Source of the DNA: Zygnema circumcarinatum
Taxonomy: Eukaryota > Streptophyta > Zygnematophyceae > Zygnematales > Zygnemataceae
Length of the DNA: 53,821 nucleotides
Assembly: GCA_037447605.1 (NCBI GenBank)
Contig: CM074820.1
Location: 1,420,478-1,474,298 of the forward strand
Reading direction: 5' to 3'
Position 1 is the first letter of the stretch; the number at the start of each line of letters is the position of its first letter. Made by a program: the position numbers and the translations under genes. Of this stretch, positions 25,158 to 35,617 are shown one piece after another. The notes beneath the pieces were generated by a model. That model was not told where the DNA came from. It searched no databases and was given only the letters and a program-made list of their open reading frames with translations.

Positions 25158-28100
25158 ATGTGGACTTTAGGAAGAAGCGCTGTGCTTGTATTGCTGACGA
25201 TCAGCTTCCTAGCGGGGAAGCAGCAGTTAACAGAAGGAAAACGTTTAACCCCGCGTAGCGCACGGTGGAACTCCCGAGCATTGGAGATCTCTGAGGTAGA
25301 AGAGGAAGCTACTACACCTCGCTTATGTAGTTGGCAGCATTTTTGAACTTGAAAGATAAAAAAATCATGCATTGCCGTTATCGTAACTTGATTTCAGTTA
25401 GTTTGACTGCCCATTTCAACCTTCGTGATGATTTTTGGCACCTCTAAGTTGCAACAAGTCTTCTTCTGCTATCAAGTTATCCTCCTAACAATGCACGTAG
25501 CTCTCACGGGTTACAGCTGTGGATCGAGACATACGGGCTGCGTAACGGCAAAGCTCCGCCTGAGAATGTAAATATTTGGAAGGATGGAGAGTCGGCTGTG
25601 GGAGCAGATATTTGGAATGCTGAAAATGCGACGCAATTGCCATGGGCACCTCATCTGGAGGAATGCACAACTTTGACAAGAGAGAGGTTGAAGGTAGAAA
25701 TGAGGGACTCTAGCGGTGCGGACCCCCCCTGGGCTGACGTCGACAAACCATCATATCCAAAGCCTCCGTGGGTATGTATGCATCTCTTTGTAATCATTAC
25801 GTCTTTGGAATTCGACTTTTGTTAACTTGGCTAAAAGTAAAGGATTTCTTGTCTATGCTGGTTGTTCTTTTCTATGCAGGTGAAGGGAGCAGATGACGAC
25901 AATCTGGCTGAATTAAGGAGAGTACAGACTGACATTTGGCTGCACCAATTCCCTGTAGACTGCGAAGACCCCAAACACAAATTTGTGGTTGTCAGATGGG
26001 GCAAACATCTCAACCATGGCTTTGGTTCCCAAATTCATCTCATGGCATCAGCTTTGAACTTTGCGCTCGCATATAACAGAATCTTGGTCCCCCAAGAAAA
26101 CACATTCTCTCGAGCAGAGCATGACGACTGCCAAGGTGGGAATTTGCTTTACTCTCCATCTGTGTCTCCTCCTCTTTCAATCTCCTTGAACCTCCTTACT
26201 CGTCTTTCTTTTCCCCTGCCTCAGTTCCGGAGAATATATTCTATTGGAATCAACCAGAGCATTGTCTTGCTGTCTTTGGCTTCGATCAAGAAAACTATGC
26301 ATATGAAATGGCTTTCAAGAGAATGGTGTATGTTTGATATCATTCGTGCAAGTAATTGATGAACACCAACGGTTGGTTTCATCGCGTGTACGGCTGCAGG
26401 AGCTAACTATGCGTCTTCCAATTGCTATTTCTTTCCCATCACATCACCGCAGTGTGAGAGAGTAGCCATGGAGCTTTATAAGGAGCCTACGGAGAGAGCC
26501 AATAAATGGAACGTATGGAGTCTCCTTGCCTCTGATATGCGGTTGGTGAAAGTGGGAGAATGGATTACGAACATAAGGGACAACACCACCTTCTCGTAAG
26601 CTTGCAGCTGAACTCGACCATTCGACAGTAAGCTAGCATGGTAAAGGAGGGGAGCTGCGTGGTATTTCAAGCAAGCAGGGAAACTGGGATGTGAGGGTGG
26701 ATTGGATTTCTCTTCCAGTAAGGCGTGAAACTGATTTGGTTGGGACTGTATGCTCCTCGTGGCAGCAAATGGGGGGCTCCATGGAAGCAAGAGGAGGACC
26801 CGTTTGAGCAGCTAGGAACGAGCCAACCGATGACTCAGGTACAGACATGAAAATGGAGAACTCTAATTTCACTCACATAGAGGTGTTGTGATATGTGAAT
26901 TGAGCAGAACTGGAGAATAGCCCGTCCACAGGTGATTAGTTAGCTTTAATCGCTTGGTTGCTTGCTGTTTCTCTCCCTGAACCGGTCAGATATTTTAGCA
27001 CACCCTTAGTGTACACGTAGCTCCTTATGCCTTGACAACAACGATTTTCAATTTCTGAAATGTACACATTTCATCTTAGGCGTGCGTAGGTGAAATGTGT
27101 AAGTTAGAAGACATGATTATCAGCGAGTTATAAGGGTGATGCCTTAGCAGAAATGATTTTGCAGACTAGACTGAAAGCATATTAGAACTTGTCGAGCTTG
27201 GTTCGAAGTCCTTTCTTCTGGAGGTTTTGCGTAGTTCTAAAATCGCTGAGGTTTTAATTCAGTGAGTTCCTCATTCAGAAGCAGCTCAGTCAACAACATC
27301 ATTCTCCGATTGCTGATTGGCTGACAGCCTGCATGTAGTGCTATGCAGTCTAGCTCACTGGCACATGAACCTCCCTGCGATGCATTTTGAAGCATTGTCA
27401 CATTTTGGTACATGAACTGCATTGACTGAACTAAACTGAACATTTACTCACTACTTATTTCCCATTCCCATTTCCATTCCCGCTCTCGCTCCCGCTCTCT
27501 CTCCCCCTCCCTCTCCCCCTCCCACTCCCACTCCCACTCCCACTCCCACTCCCACTCCCACTCCCACTCCCACTCCCACTCCCACTCCCACTCCCACTCC
27601 CACTCCCTCTCCCCCTCCCACTCCCACTCCCACTCCCACTTCCACTCCCACTCCCACTCCCACTCCCACTCCCACTCCCACTCCCACTCCCACTCCCACT
27701 CCCATTCCCACTCCCACTCCCACTCCCACTCCCACTCCCACTCCGTCTCCCTCTCCCTCTCCCTCTCCCTCTCCCACTCCCACTCCTACTCCCACTCCCA
27801 CTCCCACTCCCACTCCCACTCCCACTCCCACTCCCACTCCCACTCCCACTCCCACTCCCACTCCCACTCCCACTCCCACTCCCACTCCCACTCCCTGCAT
27901 CCCTTTTTCCCAAGGCAGCTTTCTTCTAGAGCTGCTCGAATGTACTCGGTCAAGTATCCATTTTCCTCATTGTCGTTTATGACTCTGGAAGAGTAAAGGA
28001 CGTTATTGGTTAGCTGCATGCACGACAAACTTCAGGAGAAGTCTGACCACGACCTCAGGTGTCTATCATTATGCAGTGCGACTTCTTCCGAAATGTGCAG

Positions 28101-29199
28101 CTTTTTCATTTCAGATTCAGCTTCAAATCCAAAACAATTTGACTGACTGAGCTTACTGTTGTGCTGCAGAATCTATGGTGGAGAGGGCAAGCAGTCCGCT
28201 TTCTGATGCGTCATCCCTCCGCATACCTCTGCCATCTCATGAACCGTGCTCGCCATGATGCATTTGGCCTCCACGTGGCCATGCGAATTGCAGCTGCGGA
28301 AGATTCTTTACGGCACGTGACTTTGATGAGCCGCAGAGCCTCTGAGGACGAATTCCTTGCACTGAAAAACATCAACTTGAAAACTTCTCCTCTTGAAGCA
28401 AGCCTGTGGCGGAACAGGGAACCGTACATGCCGCGGCCCATAGTGAGCGTGCATGTGAGACTGGGAGATAAAGCAGCAGAGATGAAACTCTTCAGCATGG
28501 CTGCACACATGTGGCTCGCTGAAAGGCTTCGTCTCCATGTTCCTCACCTTCACGCAGTCTGGCTCAGTACTGAAGTTGAGGTGAGTCCTTCAACCTGCTC
28601 CGAATAGGAGCTTATATTTGTAACTTTTTGTCTGGTATATATGTGTCTCATGTCCTGTTTTTCCTCTTTTAACGATGAATACAGATCTGGCAATCCCATT
28701 CATAGAGAATCACGAGGCGGAAATAAGAGAAAGAGAACAGCTCTTCTTTGTAAATGAAAAGAGTGCAGTTTAAAAAAACAACCAGTGCAACCACTTCCAG
28801 TTGAAGTCTCTCTCTCTCCCTCCCGCTTTTGAAACCTTCTTTCCTGCAATCTTTTGTTTATGTTTGTTCTGTTGTCAATTGATCCACAAACTACTTTCTT
28901 ACCGTCCTTTGCTTTTGCAGAGTGTGATTAAAGAGACGAGCCTCTATCCAAACTGGGCCTTCTACTACACCAATGAACCGCGAAGCAATGGCACTGTAGA
29001 AAGTCACGCGTACTTTCACGACCCCGCAAACCAGGCAGCCATGGAGGGCAGCTACATAGTTAACCTCATGATTGCTTCAGAGTGTGATTACTTTGTCGGG
29101 ACACTCGGCTCAAACGGCCCACAGCTTGTGAACGAGCTGCGCATGACATCAGGGAAGAAATTCAGTGGTTTCTTGACCCTTAATGAGATCTTCTGGTAG
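25158..29199 (+). CDS. FUT8-like (GT23-type) alpha-fucosyltransferase, copy 1
   Basis: Seven exons: 25158-25295, 25517-25771, 25880-26135, 26400-26595, 26766-26838, 28170-28580, 28921-29199; phases agree, 535 residues. The N-terminus is a hydrophobic signal anchor ([13 protein letters not shown]), as in Golgi type II enzymes. Catalytic-domain signs: [20 protein letters not shown] (sugar-nucleotide region), the FUT8-family Cys motif [12 protein letters not shown] near residue 180, [15 protein letters not shown] near residue 375 (equivalent of H.RR.DK), and [20 protein letters not shown] near the C-terminus. Vertebrate FUT8 adds alpha-1,6-fucose to the N-glycan core; whether this plant enzyme does so is unknown. 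No SH3 domain is seen. Intron 5 is expanded by a CACTCC array. Exon lengths match copy 2 except in the first three. Confidence 0.9.
27470..27895. repeat. CACTCC hexanucleotide array in FUT8-1 intron 5
   Basis: About 70 units of CACTCC with CTCTCC interruptions. It makes long Gly/Val, Gly/Ser and Trp/Glu open frames on the minus strand that are artefacts. Confidence 0.97.
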
Positions 29200-30830
29200 A
29201 GCTGTATCGGACAGATGAACCGAGAAAAGGGAGTGGGTGGGTGGGGGGGGGGCGCGGGCTGTGAGGGGGAGAAACATTCACGAGTGTGAGGAAAATAAAA
29301 GAAAGAACAGTGAAAGCTCTTTTTATTCAACAAAGTCAAGTCAGAACATTGTTGAAATTAAGTTCATTTCTGACACAAGTTGAAATGGGGTAAAACCCAT
29401 CATTTAAGCCTGTAACCTGCTTTCTTACTTTCGCGCTTTTGAAACCAGCCTTGCGTAACAATTCCCCTTTACTTGGCTCTTGAAGGTGATTACTGCATCA
29501 CGGGCGGTTTTTTTAATTTTACAAAGCAACTAATTATGGGAAAATCCTAAAAAACAAAAAAAACCCGGAGATCAGAAAATGTAAGTGCCGCTACCGGGTG
29601 TATCTGAAACCAATCAGCGTTAGCAGTGCTCATGTCTGAGGGGCTTATAGGGCTTCCCCAATTTTCTTTTTGACAAAATTTTAACCGAAAAGGGAAGTGA
29701 AAGAATTAGCCAGTTGCTATGCAGAATTTGATTTAGCGCTGTACGGAATTGATGAGGCAGAGTCTGTGGAATCTTGCATGGCTAGAATATGGAAATTTTG
29801 AGTCCATTGAAATTCGAAAGTCCAAAACGACATTCAGGGAGGGGGTCCACTTTACTTTCGTTCCAGCACTCGGCAATGACGGCTCGCCATGTGTGTGAAA
29901 TAAATCCAAAAGGGTATGTGGCTGGCAACCATTGGGTTAATTGTAAACTATCAAATAGAAAAAGAAAAGCCCTCTCCCTCCCTAACCTTTCCCTATCCCT
30001 CTCCCCCTCTCCCTCTCCCTCTCCCCCTCTCCCACTTTCCTTCTTTCCCTCTGATATTCCCCTTACCTTAATCTATTGTTTTCATCTTCAGTGAAGGAGA
30101 CCTCTCTGGCAACCAACCTCCTGTTTCTTTCCTTTCTATTTGGAGTCGGCCGGAGCCCTTGCCTTGCAAGATCACGGAGAGTGTGTTTACATTCAAAACA
30201 AGTCAAAATTCTCATTAAAACAGGCTACAATATTGCTGCGGATACAACGAGTGTTGCAATATCTCGGGTTGGAAACTTTTCCAAGTGTCAAAAGCTACGA
30301 GCAGGGGTTGGGCAGTGAAGATGCTTGCATTCCAATCATGGTTTGCAATGGAGCGAGAGAGTCCGACCATGCATTTTCATGTACAGACAGACATTTTGGT
30401 CTTGTAAGAAATAAGAGAATTGCGGCCTGTTCTTATAACATCGTCTCTAAAGCACGGGCATCCATAACATTCATTCCATATGAAACAGATTTCAGAAACC
30501 CAAACGCACACAGAGTCGTACGGACAAGAAGATGCATACTCATGATCATCATCATGCTGTTGAACACAAACTACAAAAGGCGGCCTTGCGAACATGATCC
30601 AAACCTAGCGCCGTACGTGCCTTGGGAAGTGTCAAGTAAATTTTTCCTTGTCCTTTTGAAAACACCACTCATCGGGAACTTCAAGTGTAACTCTTACAAT
30701 CACCCTTTCACACCTTTTCTTTTCTTTTTTTTTCTTTCCGCGTATAGGCAGGAAGGCAGGCAGAGATGGGATGAGAGGGAGGCGTACGGTACAGCAGCGG
30801 GAGCGCGTGCTTCCCGCACCCTCCTCGGCT
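29200..30830. other. Intergenic DNA downstream of FUT8-1
   Basis: Includes the presumed FUT8-1 3' UTR. A CT-rich patch is at 29,970-30,035. No gene, RNA or element was recognised. The long open frame beginning near 30140 runs into the GGGA array and has no splice-site or family support. Confidence 0.5.
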
Positions 30831-30831
30831 T

Positions 30832-31062
30832 GGGAGGGAGGGAGGGAGGGAGGGAGGAGGGAGGGAGGGAGGAAGGGAGGGAGGAGGAGGAGGGAGGGAG
30901 GGAGGAGGGAGGGAGGGAGGGAGGAAGGGAGGGAGGGAGGGAGGGAGGGAGGGAGGGAGGGAGGGAGAGGGAGGGAGGGAGGGAGGGAGGGAGGGAGGGA
31001 GGGAGGGAGGGAGGAGGGAGGGAGAGGGAGGGAGGGAGGGAGGGAGGGAGGGAGGGAGGGCG
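30832..31062. repeat. GGGA/GGAG tetranucleotide array
   Basis: About 230 bp of GGGA repeats on the plus strand with many GGG runs, able in principle to form G-quadruplexes. It lies about 0.95 kb upstream of the GT37 start. Confidence 0.95.
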
Positions 31063-31151
31063 CTGGCGGGACGCGGGAGCAGGCGGGCCTCTCTCTCCCT
31101 CCCTCCCTCCCTCGGGCCATGGCGGCCGGCCGGCCGGGCGGGCTCCATTCC

Positions 31152-31210
31152 GTACGACCCCGTAGACGTTTGTACTGTACGACTTTGTACCGGACCGTAC
31201 CATACGGTAC
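31152..31210. promoter_or_regulatory. Cluster of six GTAC cores
   Basis: GTAC at 31152, 31172, 31177, 31187, 31197 and 31207, several inside CCGTACGG-like palindromes. GTAC is the core of plant and algal copper-response elements (SPL7/CRR1), but the motif is short and function is not shown. Confidence 0.4.
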
Positions 31211-31524
31211 GCGGCGCTCCGTCCGCGAAATACGGTTGACTTTGTCGTTTTCCATCGACCGGAAGCCCTGCAGATCCCGAGCCTCAGGTTCAGAATCACC
31301 ATCATAAGTGGGCGGGCCATAGAAGAAAGATATGGTACGAAAAGGAGAACTACAATCTAATCGGAAGTCGTACTCTTGTAAAAAACTATAAATATCTGGA
31401 AAAAGTACGTGTTCTATTCTCAGACGTAACCAAAAAACGAAATACCGTACGGACAATTTTTGAAATTTTTTGACATGCTCTAATCGTGTAGTTTATGTAC
31501 GGCCAAGGGCTTTTACCCTGCTTC

Positions 31525-31854
31525 CACGTGGACAATCGGACGACGCCGATGAAAAAAGTCGCATCGGACGGCTCGAATTCACTTACGTTCTCTCCTTTTC
31601 TTCTCGAGGCACCACGTGTCAATGCCATCGTCAGCCACATGCTGACACGTGTTGAAAAAGCGACGGCTGAGAGTAAGCTGATCGCCTCCGCGAATCAGCG
31701 CACTCCAAGATCCTGAACATCGTCGAAGCCGGCAATTGACCACCAGTGCCACCGACCACAATGATTTTACACGTGTTATGTCAGGCACAAATTACGGCAA
31801 GACCGTACGAACAAACCGTGACATGAATAATAGCCTGTGCGATGCTGCCACGTG
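31525..31854. promoter_or_regulatory. Five CACGTG G-boxes upstream of the GT37 gene
   Basis: CACGTG at 31525, 31613, 31646, 31770 and 31849, 140-470 bp upstream of the GT37 start codon. Clustered G-boxes are typical of bZIP/bHLH-responsive plant promoters such as ABA or light. Confidence 0.6.
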
Positions 31855-31994
31855 TCTTCAATCCGGCAAGTCACGACAGGTTTGGCCCACGCTACGCGAC
31901 AAGCGCCGCCCGCCCCTCCCCTCTTGTCGGGGCGGAGGGCAAGGCCGTCCTCCCGTGCCTTCACCGAGCGGGCCCGCGGCCGATTAGGCCAGCC

Positions 31995-33740
31995 ATGGCG
32001 GCCATGGCGGCGATCCGCCATGGGCTCTTCGCTCACCCGGCAGCCGCTGCACTCCTCATGCTGCCTTCCATATACCTGGTCTCCCTCGCCGTCTACTCGC
32101 TGCCGGATCCATGGCTGCGCTTCGCCAACGCCTCCTTTACTTGGCTTCCCTTTCCACACTCAACCGAGATCTATTCTCGCCCTGGTTGCTCCCTCAAGGC
32201 CCGCGTTGCGCAGCGCTCTCAGCTCCATGGAATCTGCTGGGCGAAGCGCGAGCGCGACTGCTTCTCTCCCCCCCCGCAGGGCCCGGCCATGGCGGATGGA
32301 AGCTCCCTCCTGCAGGAAAAGCTGCGGCGGCACGAGGTCATGCAGAGCCGCTGCACGGCCTCCGTCAAGGACTGGGCGGCGCTGGTCGCGGGAGAGGAGG
32401 CTCCTCCTGACGCCACGTGTCAGTACGTGATAGGGCACCCTCAGAGCCAAGGCCTGGGGAACCGTTTGGAGGCCGTGGTCTCCCTCTTCCTGTACGCGCT
32501 GCTCACAGAGAGGGTGCTCTTAGTGCAGGATGCAGAGTTTCTGCGCCTCCTCTGCGACCCCTTTCCAAACGCCACGTGGCGTCTGCCGGAGAGCGCGGAT
32601 CAGCAGGTGCAGGAAATGGTGCAGCAAGGCCCACACTTTGACGGTTTTTTCAGCGGCAGGGAGGGTGGGAATGCAAACCAGAGTTTGAATCATGTTTTCG
32701 TGGATTGGGCTTATATTTACAGCCATGGCGGACAGAATGTCTATTGCGATGACGCGCAGGAGGCGCTGAAAGGAGTGCGGTCTCTGCTTATAAGATCGGA
32801 TCAATTCTTTGTTCCGGGCCTGTTCCTTATCTCGAGCTTTAGGGCAGAGCTTGAAGCGCTTTTCCCCGATCGATCGCCGTTCTTTTACTTAGCGCGGTAC
32901 ATTGCGAACCCTAATAACCAGCTCTGGGAGAAGATCACCAGGCTCTATGAAAGCGAAATGATGCACGCGGATCAGCGGGTAGGTGTGCAGATAAGGCAGT
33001 GGGCTAAGCGTCAAGAAGAGGTGCCCATTGATTTCATGATGCACTGCATCACCAACATCAGCCGAGTTCTCCCTCCGCCCATTTCGTCAGAGGAATGGAG
33101 TCGACTCTGGAAGGGGGCGCAGTCCGGTGATTCGCAGTTCAATTGGCCGGATGAGGAGAGAGCTCGCATAGAGAAGGTTATCACAAATGACGATCCAAAA
33201 CGAGTGGTGATGCTGGTTACTTCGCTTCACCCGCATCATCCCGCAGATTTCCAGAAGCATTACCGTGATGGAGTTGCAGAAGACGGGAGCGTGGTCACTG
33301 TGCTCTCTCTCAGCAGTAACCAGCAGGAAATCCATCACCTTTCAGCTGACGAGCAAGCGCTGACGGAGATATTCCTGCTCAGCTTCTGCGATGTTCTGTT
33401 TACAACCTTCTTTTCCACGTTCGGATATGCGGCTGCTGGATTGCAGGGCCGGCCTCAGTACCTTGTCGATGTATATGCTGCAGTGGGCCAAGAAGACATT
33501 GTGAACGGGCAGCATCCTGCCTGCACGAGAGTGGAGTCCGGCGAGCCCTGCTTCCACTTTCCCCCTCATGAGAGAAGCTGCAAAGGGGCAACTGCACCGG
33601 AAGCAAGCATAGAGCCGCCTTATCTTCAAGCATGTCTTGACACAAATAACGGCACAGGACGGCGATTGAGGCTCGGAGAGGTTCTGTCCGACCACGTGAG
33701 AGCAGGATTGAAGCATGGAATGAATAGGAAGCTTATTTAG
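31995..33740 (+). CDS. GT37 fucosyltransferase (xyloglucan FUT1-like), intronless
   Basis: Single open frame of 581 residues. GT37 enzymes are Golgi type II membrane proteins that transfer fucose from GDP-fucose to plant cell-wall glycans such as xyloglucan and arabinogalactan. Seen: a short N-terminus then a membrane anchor (ALLMLPSIYLVSLAVYSL), YVIGHPQSQGLGNRLEAVVS with SLFLYALLTERVLLVQD near residue 155, FFVPGLFLISSF, HADQRVGVQIRQW near residue 325, TTFFSTFGYAAAGLQG near residue 475 and EPCFHFPPHERSCKG near residue 520, all in FUT1 order. The start chosen is the first ATG (GCCATGG) before the anchor; the frame stays open further upstream. It is the only fucosyltransferase here without introns and without a second copy in the window. 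The acceptor specificity cannot be read from sequence. Confidence 0.94.
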   Translation: MAAMAAIRHGLFAHPAAAALLMLPSIYLVSLAVYSLPDPWLRFANASFTWLPFPHSTEIYSRPGCSLKARVAQRSQLHGICWAKRERDCFSPPPQGPAMADGSSLLQEKLRRHEVMQSRCTASVKDWAALVAGEEAPPDATCQYVIGHPQSQGLGNRLEAVVSLFLYALLTERVLLVQDAEFLRLLCDPFPNATWRLPESADQQVQEMVQQGPHFDGFFSGREGGNANQSLNHVFVDWAYIYSHGGQNVYCDDAQEALKGVRSLLIRSDQFFVPGLFLISSFRAELEALFPDRSPFFYLARYIANPNNQLWEKITRLYESEMMHADQRVGVQIRQWAKRQEEVPIDFMMHCITNISRVLPPPISSEEWSRLWKGAQSGDSQFNWPDEERARIEKVITNDDPKRVVMLVTSLHPHHPADFQKHYRDGVAEDGSVVTVLSLSSNQQEIHHLSADEQALTEIFLLSFCDVLFTTFFSTFGYAAAGLQGRPQYLVDVYAAVGQEDIVNGQHPACTRVESGEPCFHFPPHERSCKGATAPEASIEPPYLQACLDTNNGTGRRLRLGEVLSDHVRAGLKHGMNRKLI

Positions 33741-34249
33741 GCATATGCTTGAAACATGCTTTTATTTATATTTTTTAGTTTTGTCTGAGGCTCGTCGGGG
33801 GAGTTGGAGAGCTGTATGAAGAGTCGTAGGGGTATTCTTTCGCAGCAAGCCTCCATCTTGAGGAAAAGGATGGGGGCGGTACAGGTCTCTCAGGATCGGG
33901 CCTTTTCCATGCCATTGTGTGGAAGGTTTCCGTTGTATTTTTTGGACCTCGTGCATGTGCTGCTGCTGCCGCCGTTAGGGATGGATGGCCGGCCGTGGCA
34001 AGCGTCCGGTTACTTTGTAATAGTAAAAATTCGGTTTGTTGGATTGTTTATTTATAATAGCAATTCTTCGTTGAGTGTTTTGTTGATATCCATTGGAGCG
34101 GTGACCGCTCAGTGCTCTGCAAGGAGTCTTAACCGCTGCATGCATGCATGCTGGAAAATTTGCATGTCAGATCTGAAAAGACGTCATTTTTATAAGCCCG
34201 AAAAATCCTGAAACCTTTAAACCCCTAAAACCCTAAAGCCCGCCTGGTC

Positions 34250-35175
34250 GTATTGCCCCCAACCCCCGTCCTGTCCCCTGCCGTACGCCCCCGAATCGCG
34301 CCGCGCCACGCGTCACCCGCACGTGCGAGTTTGTGTGCAGGCGGCCGCCCCCTTGTCGGCCCCTCCCTCTCCCTCTCCCTCTCCTCGGCCGTCTGGACGC
34401 GCGGGCGGGCAGCCATGGGGGCGAGGGCTGGGGGTTGCTGAGGGGCGAGGGCCGGGGGGGCGGGGCGGGAGGAGGGGGATGCTGAGGGAGTGGCCGATGT
34501 GAAGGAATTGAGTTTGTGGTTGAAAGTGTCTGCGACGCTCCGCTGCAACCTCTGTTCGGATGCTCGCGTCACATCAGGAGCTTTTGCTGGAGACGTAGCG
34601 GGTGCTGCGCTGCTGTCGTTCTGTTGCGATTGTGGAAAGCGGAGCATGGATGATGACTGCAACGTCAAGCTGTTTGCATGCAGGAGGCTGAAGTACTGCT
34701 GTCAGAGATTGATTCAGAACCAAGCAATGACATTGTGAATACTGACAGTGTGGCGAGGTCACGCGGCTCAAATTATTGCATCGACTAAAGACTTGAAACT
34801 TCACTTCATTCGTCCGAGTCAAACACCAAATCATTGAAAGGTTTGTTTCAGCATACTGAGCCGTTCTCATCGTTTTGCATGACGATGTCACGAGTTGTCC
34901 GAGGATCAGCAAATGCAGGAAGTGTCTTTAGCTTGTCACAAGGAGTGAAGAAAAGTTGAATAAGAGTGGGCAGGTTATCAGCAACTTTGGATTTGGATCA
35001 GTGAGCGCGAAGGCTGCTACATCATGGTCTGATTCAAACATACACAGCACTTGAAGAACTACTTTCCTTTACTTCCTTCGATGCACGTCCGAAACCTTTT
35101 TGTTTGATTGCAAGATTGCAGACATGCGGTGTGTCCCTGCATCCACCCACAGATCAAGTGAATTTCCAACTTAAG
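34250..35175 (+). repeat. Dispersed direct repeat, copy B
   Basis: Partner of 24110-24990, same orientation, but not followed by a FUT8 first exon; instead it points at the 3' end of FUT8-2, which is on the other strand. The best-conserved block is 34479-34705. A 240-bp insertion relative to copy A begins near 34710. It looks like a detached copy of the FUT8-1 upstream region. The stretch 33741-34249 before it is probably the GT37 3' UTR and holds nothing else recognised. Confidence 0.65.
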
Positions 35176-35204
35176 GGAATCGAGTCCCCTTTCCGCTCCC
35201 ACGT

Positions 35205-35275
35205 ATGGCAATTAATCCATGCATGGCAATCACGTCCATGGCATGGCAATCGCATGCATGGCATGGCATGTACCT
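35205..35275. repeat. CATGG-rich short repeat
   Basis: Imperfect repeats of GCATGGCAATC and GGCATGGCATG. No function recognised. Confidence 0.6.
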
Positions 35276-35617
35276 CGCTCGGACCCGGGTCAATGGGCAA
35301 TCCTGCGCGCCGCTCTCAACCATAATTTGGAATCTCCCCAGGACCATCACAATGTAAATAAAATAAAAGATTTAAAAAACACAGTTCTCTTCAAATCCTA
35401 ACACATTTAATAGAATTTCTATTGAATTGAAACGCCGTTTCAAACGTACAGAACGAGCACTAGACTAACATTTAGTACGCCTTGAGGTGCTCCAATAAAT
35501 CGCCTAACCAAGCTAACTAACTTTAACCATTTAAAAGTAAAAAAAATTGTCCCTTCCATTACCCATCCAGCAATCCCTCCCCTTATATTCAACCAACATC
35601 AAGTTATCCCTTCAAAG

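Noticed and set aside
26226-26340. Possible extra exon in FUT8-1 (frame [20 protein letters not shown])
   Set aside because: Exons 25880-26135 and 26400-26595 join in phase and match copy 2 directly; copy 2 has no counterpart of this segment.
27451-27913. Gly/Val and Gly/Ser repeat proteins
   Set aside because: Hexamer microsatellite within an intron of FUT8-1.
30140-31456. Open frames of 200-340 residues
   Set aside because: Driven by the GGGA array; no family motif, no splice support, composition changes abruptly at the repeat.
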